Assembly (NCBI GenBank): GCA_029259715.1
Contig: JAJDEP010000006.1
Span: forward strand, 1-64,000
Direction: 5' to 3'
From: Planctomycetota bacterium
Lineage (GTDB): Bacteria > Planctomycetota > B15-G4
Length of the DNA: 64,000 nucleotides
In this document: piece after piece, positions 62,901 to 64,000 of the stretch
Numbering within the stretch: the stretch's first letter is position 1
How the letters are laid out: each line of letters opens with the position of its first letter
The notes under the pieces: model-generated
Seen by the model: only the letters and a program-made list of their open reading frames with translations
Told to the model about the DNA's origin: nothing
Databases searched by the model: none
Translations under genes and position numbers: made by a program

Positions 62901-63885
62901 TCTTCTTCTCAATATTGTGGCTCCAGCGCAGCGTCTCACCCGCAGGGGTCATGAGCCGTACGCGCAGGTCCAAGCCGCGGATATCGAGGTCGACGCCGAA
63001 CACGAACGCGTTGTCGCCCTTGCGCAGCATCACCGGATGGAGCTGACGCGGCGACATCGGCAAGCGCAAGCGGTCGACCCACACCGCCTCTTCCTCGTTG
63101 ACGCGAAAGGCATAGCTGTGGGGATTGCGGCCGGTGTCGATCTCCAACCACGCGCCGCCCGCGCTCCGGCTCAAGTAGTCGGTCCGCATCAAAGCGCGGC
63201 CCGCAGACGGTCGCACCACGTCGGACGGCGACAACGAAGCCCGCAGCGGATGGCGCCGGACTTTGCGAAGCTCCACCGGGCCGAGAGGGCCCGGGCCCGC
63301 GAAGCCCAGCTCTGCGACCTCGCGCACCAGCAGGTGCCCGGCACCCGGGCCCGCGCCCCGGGCCAACGGCCCCAGCACCTGCCACCGCCGCGGCCGATCG
63401 GGGAACAGGTCGCCGTGCAACGCCTCCACTGGCGACAGTACCGCGGCACGCTCCGCTGCGAGCTCCCGCAAGCGGAAGCGCGCCGGGCGCGTGAGCGCCT
63501 CCGACAAGGGCACGCCCGGAGTGGCACCGGCCAGTGCCTGGATGCGCGCGTCGACGGCGCCGGGATCCGAAACGTCGCCCAACATGGCCGCGACGAGCTC
63601 CACCGCGGCGTCGGCCAGCGGGTGCGACGGCTCGCGCTCGAGGGCGTCGAGCATGTTGCCCACGGCCGCGTCCATGTCGCCCACGGCCAGCTCGTCGCCG
63701 GACAGCAACATCTTCGCGTAGTCCTCGAGGGACGTCTGCGGGGCGGCCGCCTGCGGGGACGACGTTTGCTGGGCCGGCGCGCTCGTGACGACGCCGAGTG
63801 CGAGCGCCAGGCCGAAGCCCCACGCCCGCCACCCGCCACCGGAACGCTGGCGCCCGACTCTTGCGTGCCTCGACGCCGCGCGCAT
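59941..63885 (-). CDS. Exported TPR - DUF3857 - transglutaminase-like protein
   Basis: 1314 aa. Signal peptide with basic start and 'WAFGLALALGVVTSAPA'-like core ending near 'APAQQ'. Residues about 45-700 are helical TPR-like repeats ('AEAILADDPDHLSAGLFVAEIL', 'LGDIERAQDLMRESI'). About 700-950 is a DUF3857 domain ('EVFSDGAFETVTHDIYHLRD', 'VRTIKGDGSGVYEPV'), followed by a transglutaminase-like core ('REGNGTVFFASLLEAVGIPHDVV'). The usual Cys of the core reads Val in 'NGTVFF', so catalysis is doubtful. Probable periplasmic scaffold. ATG overlaps the upstream stop by 1 nt; GTG at 63888 is the alternative. Confidence 0.8.
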   Translation of the reverse strand: MRAASRHARVGRQRSGGGWRAWGFGLALALGVVTSAPAQQTSSPQAAAPQTSLEDYAKMLLSGDELAVGDMDAAVGNMLDALEREPSHPLADAAVELVAAMLGDVSDPGAVDARIQALAGATPGVPLSEALTRPARFRLRELAAERAAVLSPVEALHGDLFPDRPRRWQVLGPLARGAGPGAGHLLVREVAELGFAGPGPLGPVELRKVRRHPLRASLSPSDVVRPSAGRALMRTDYLSRSAGGAWLEIDTGRNPHSYAFRVNEEEAVWVDRLRLPMSPRQLHPVMLRKGDNAFVFGVDLDIRGLDLRVRLMTPAGETLRWSHNIEKKIRKGEDIPELGDPATMTAPREARSVLAALEGDPARGPYALALAGVLDIRNNLHHEGVAKLEQASTLLPDDNGVRMHLALGIQEAWHLPDVWRRGRARELAEAILADDPDHLSAGLFVAEILASEDREEEAIALLQRERPADGGWGREAHWRRRLGLASVYRRMDMDFEAEETIKRAFEEAPDAADVIAAFAAVHEGNGRPSWTAQAHEQLMALHGRTASRLSNLSRRWLQLGDIERAQDLMRESITRHGTGERTLAGLLLELGKYDEARAQLAVLAQRHPAWADPWALRADVARLALDGFGDAAAETSALREALARAPSRRDLRDRLAAAGDDESLAARYGLDSDDVLAAYDSDRDRWNESVVRVLDEGVVEVFSDGAFETVTHDIYHLRDLDACERLGTQQLQGDVLAVRTIKGDGSGVYEPVRTGNYVMPLLQPGDFVETITRRFSPAPRDGVVRLGRWNFASSNEPFSVSRYVVSLPKALELRLVEHSLDGKRLPGAPVVSHEVIDAGDRWVHVYEARDVSRVRVDPYSPPPEWYLPGVEFGNDQSMASVVDELRSRVATVRWLTNELRTAAQAASADAQGHEAQARALYAFVNAGLDQRFPFPSPAAHALLMREGNGTVFFASLLEAVGIPHDVVWARRFEPSVDPEPDPSFVTADYWAGKLLVRVRPDDGPAVWCDLSPRQAKYLPYGTVLDESPGAPALVVDTGEFLTLPTMEMTERSGGRYTADWTIARTGDARGEIEVGWTGPTAFLPKETFNEVPAAQRPWMASGMTAQVAPAMDVEDFEFVGLDDPDAPVSLRVSGPLPRLLDADGACALPLPAMDLAARFAGEGTRHLDFRLGQPFLIATRTRLRLEPGLTLIEHPQSVEIALQGGGTYTLAVTSETPDGPSPEPSADPRVEPSSASGGRASDGRAGGTEWVIRRELILPAGIIAAADFERFAAECGRIDELERGRLRFAGMVRAAGSDEEEEPTPLLRPIAPDR

Positions 63886-64000
63886 CACCGGCCACCCCCG
63901 CCGGAACCGCCCTCGCCGGGACCGACGAGCAGTCGCCGCTCCTCCGCCTGGCGCACCGCGCGCAGGGCCTCGCGAAAGTTCGCGTAGCCGTCGACGGCGA
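63885..64000 (-). CDS. 3 prime end of an upstream gene (partial)
   Basis: An open frame enters from the right edge and ends in TGA at 63887-63885, overlapping the next ATG (TGATG). The visible 38 residues (ending 'FREALRAVRQAEERRLLVGPGEGG' plus a Gly-rich tail) are helical and charged. Too little is present to name a family. Codon use and the overlap make it a real gene. Confidence 0.7.
   Translation of the reverse strand, partial: AVDGYANFREALRAVRQAEERRLLVGPGEGGSGGGGR

Noticed and set aside
60298..63987. 1229-codon frame antisense to the TPR/DUF3857 gene
   Set aside because: Arg/His/Gln-rich shadow; signal peptide and domains are on the minus strand.

Overview
This is a GC-rich (roughly 70% by eye), gene-dense bacterial chromosomal window. 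I see no rRNA, phage, insertion sequence or CRISPR array; the only RNA gene is tRNA-Asp. Many genes are chained by ATGA, GTGA, TTGA or TGATG overlaps, and TTG and GTG starts are common. The large secreted FG-GAP protein at 155-4402 ends in an 'NALGGASG ... AVLD ... AFSNGL' type domain that I recall from deep-branching marine Planctomycetota. With the PqiABC system, many lipoproteins and signal peptides, this suggests a diderm of that kind. The placement is an inference and not proven. Several transcription-unit heads have a TANNNT hexamer only 6-10 nt before the start codon, which looks like leaderless transcription.

Layout. 1-130: a nested perfect inverted repeat (MITE- or REP-like). 155-7846: giant FG-GAP protein, a secreted metallo-beta-lactamase-fold hydrolase, and a DUF393-LMF1 membrane fusion. 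7916-11315: SGNH hydrolase, GT2 glycosyltransferase and AP-superfamily enzyme, likely cell-surface glycan work. 11305-15488: a PHP-domain lipoprotein coupled to a gamma-glutamyltransferase. 15623-19126: Tat-type FAD oxidoreductase, DUF3313-like lipoprotein, GDP-mannose 3,5-epimerase-like enzyme. 19131-21420: HupE/UreJ-type membrane protein and a second MBL hydrolase. 21488-25455: pqiA-pqiA-pqiB-pqiC-DUF1499 intermembrane transport operon, next to tRNA-Asp. 25751-30117: two tandem B12-dependent radical SAM enzymes with PqqD-like tails, probably a peptide-modifying pair. 30478-35608: FG-GAP protein, a propeller sensor kinase whose ATP site looks degenerate, and its NarL-type response regulator. 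35609-36128: a structured leader with a very long hairpin and a 57-residue charged protein. 36192-42641: membrane proteins and glycogen enzymes GlgX and GlgB. 42816-47872: SLC13/DASS transporter and an LplT-PlsC-acyl-ligase fusion. 47896-49414: BY-kinase-like ATPase and a lipoprotein.

The most interesting block is 49479-56911. A lone tandem-domain (BMC-T) microcompartment shell protein is divergent from pepP, a kynureninase, an outer-membrane barrel, tryptophan 2,3-dioxygenase, a benzoate/2-aminobenzoate-type CoA ligase and a creatininase-family amidohydrolase. Together these would take tryptophan to N-formylkynurenine, kynurenine, anthranilate and anthraniloyl-CoA. The creatininase-family enzyme could fill the otherwise missing formamidase step. 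A shell protein facing an aromatic-CoA pathway suggests either an unusual metabolosome whose other shell genes lie elsewhere, or a repurposed shell protein.

56958-64000: glgC, a TolB-like propeller lipoprotein coupled to an adrenodoxin-type ferredoxin, a 1314-residue TPR/DUF3857/transglutaminase-like protein, and the 3 prime end of one more gene cut by the window edge.
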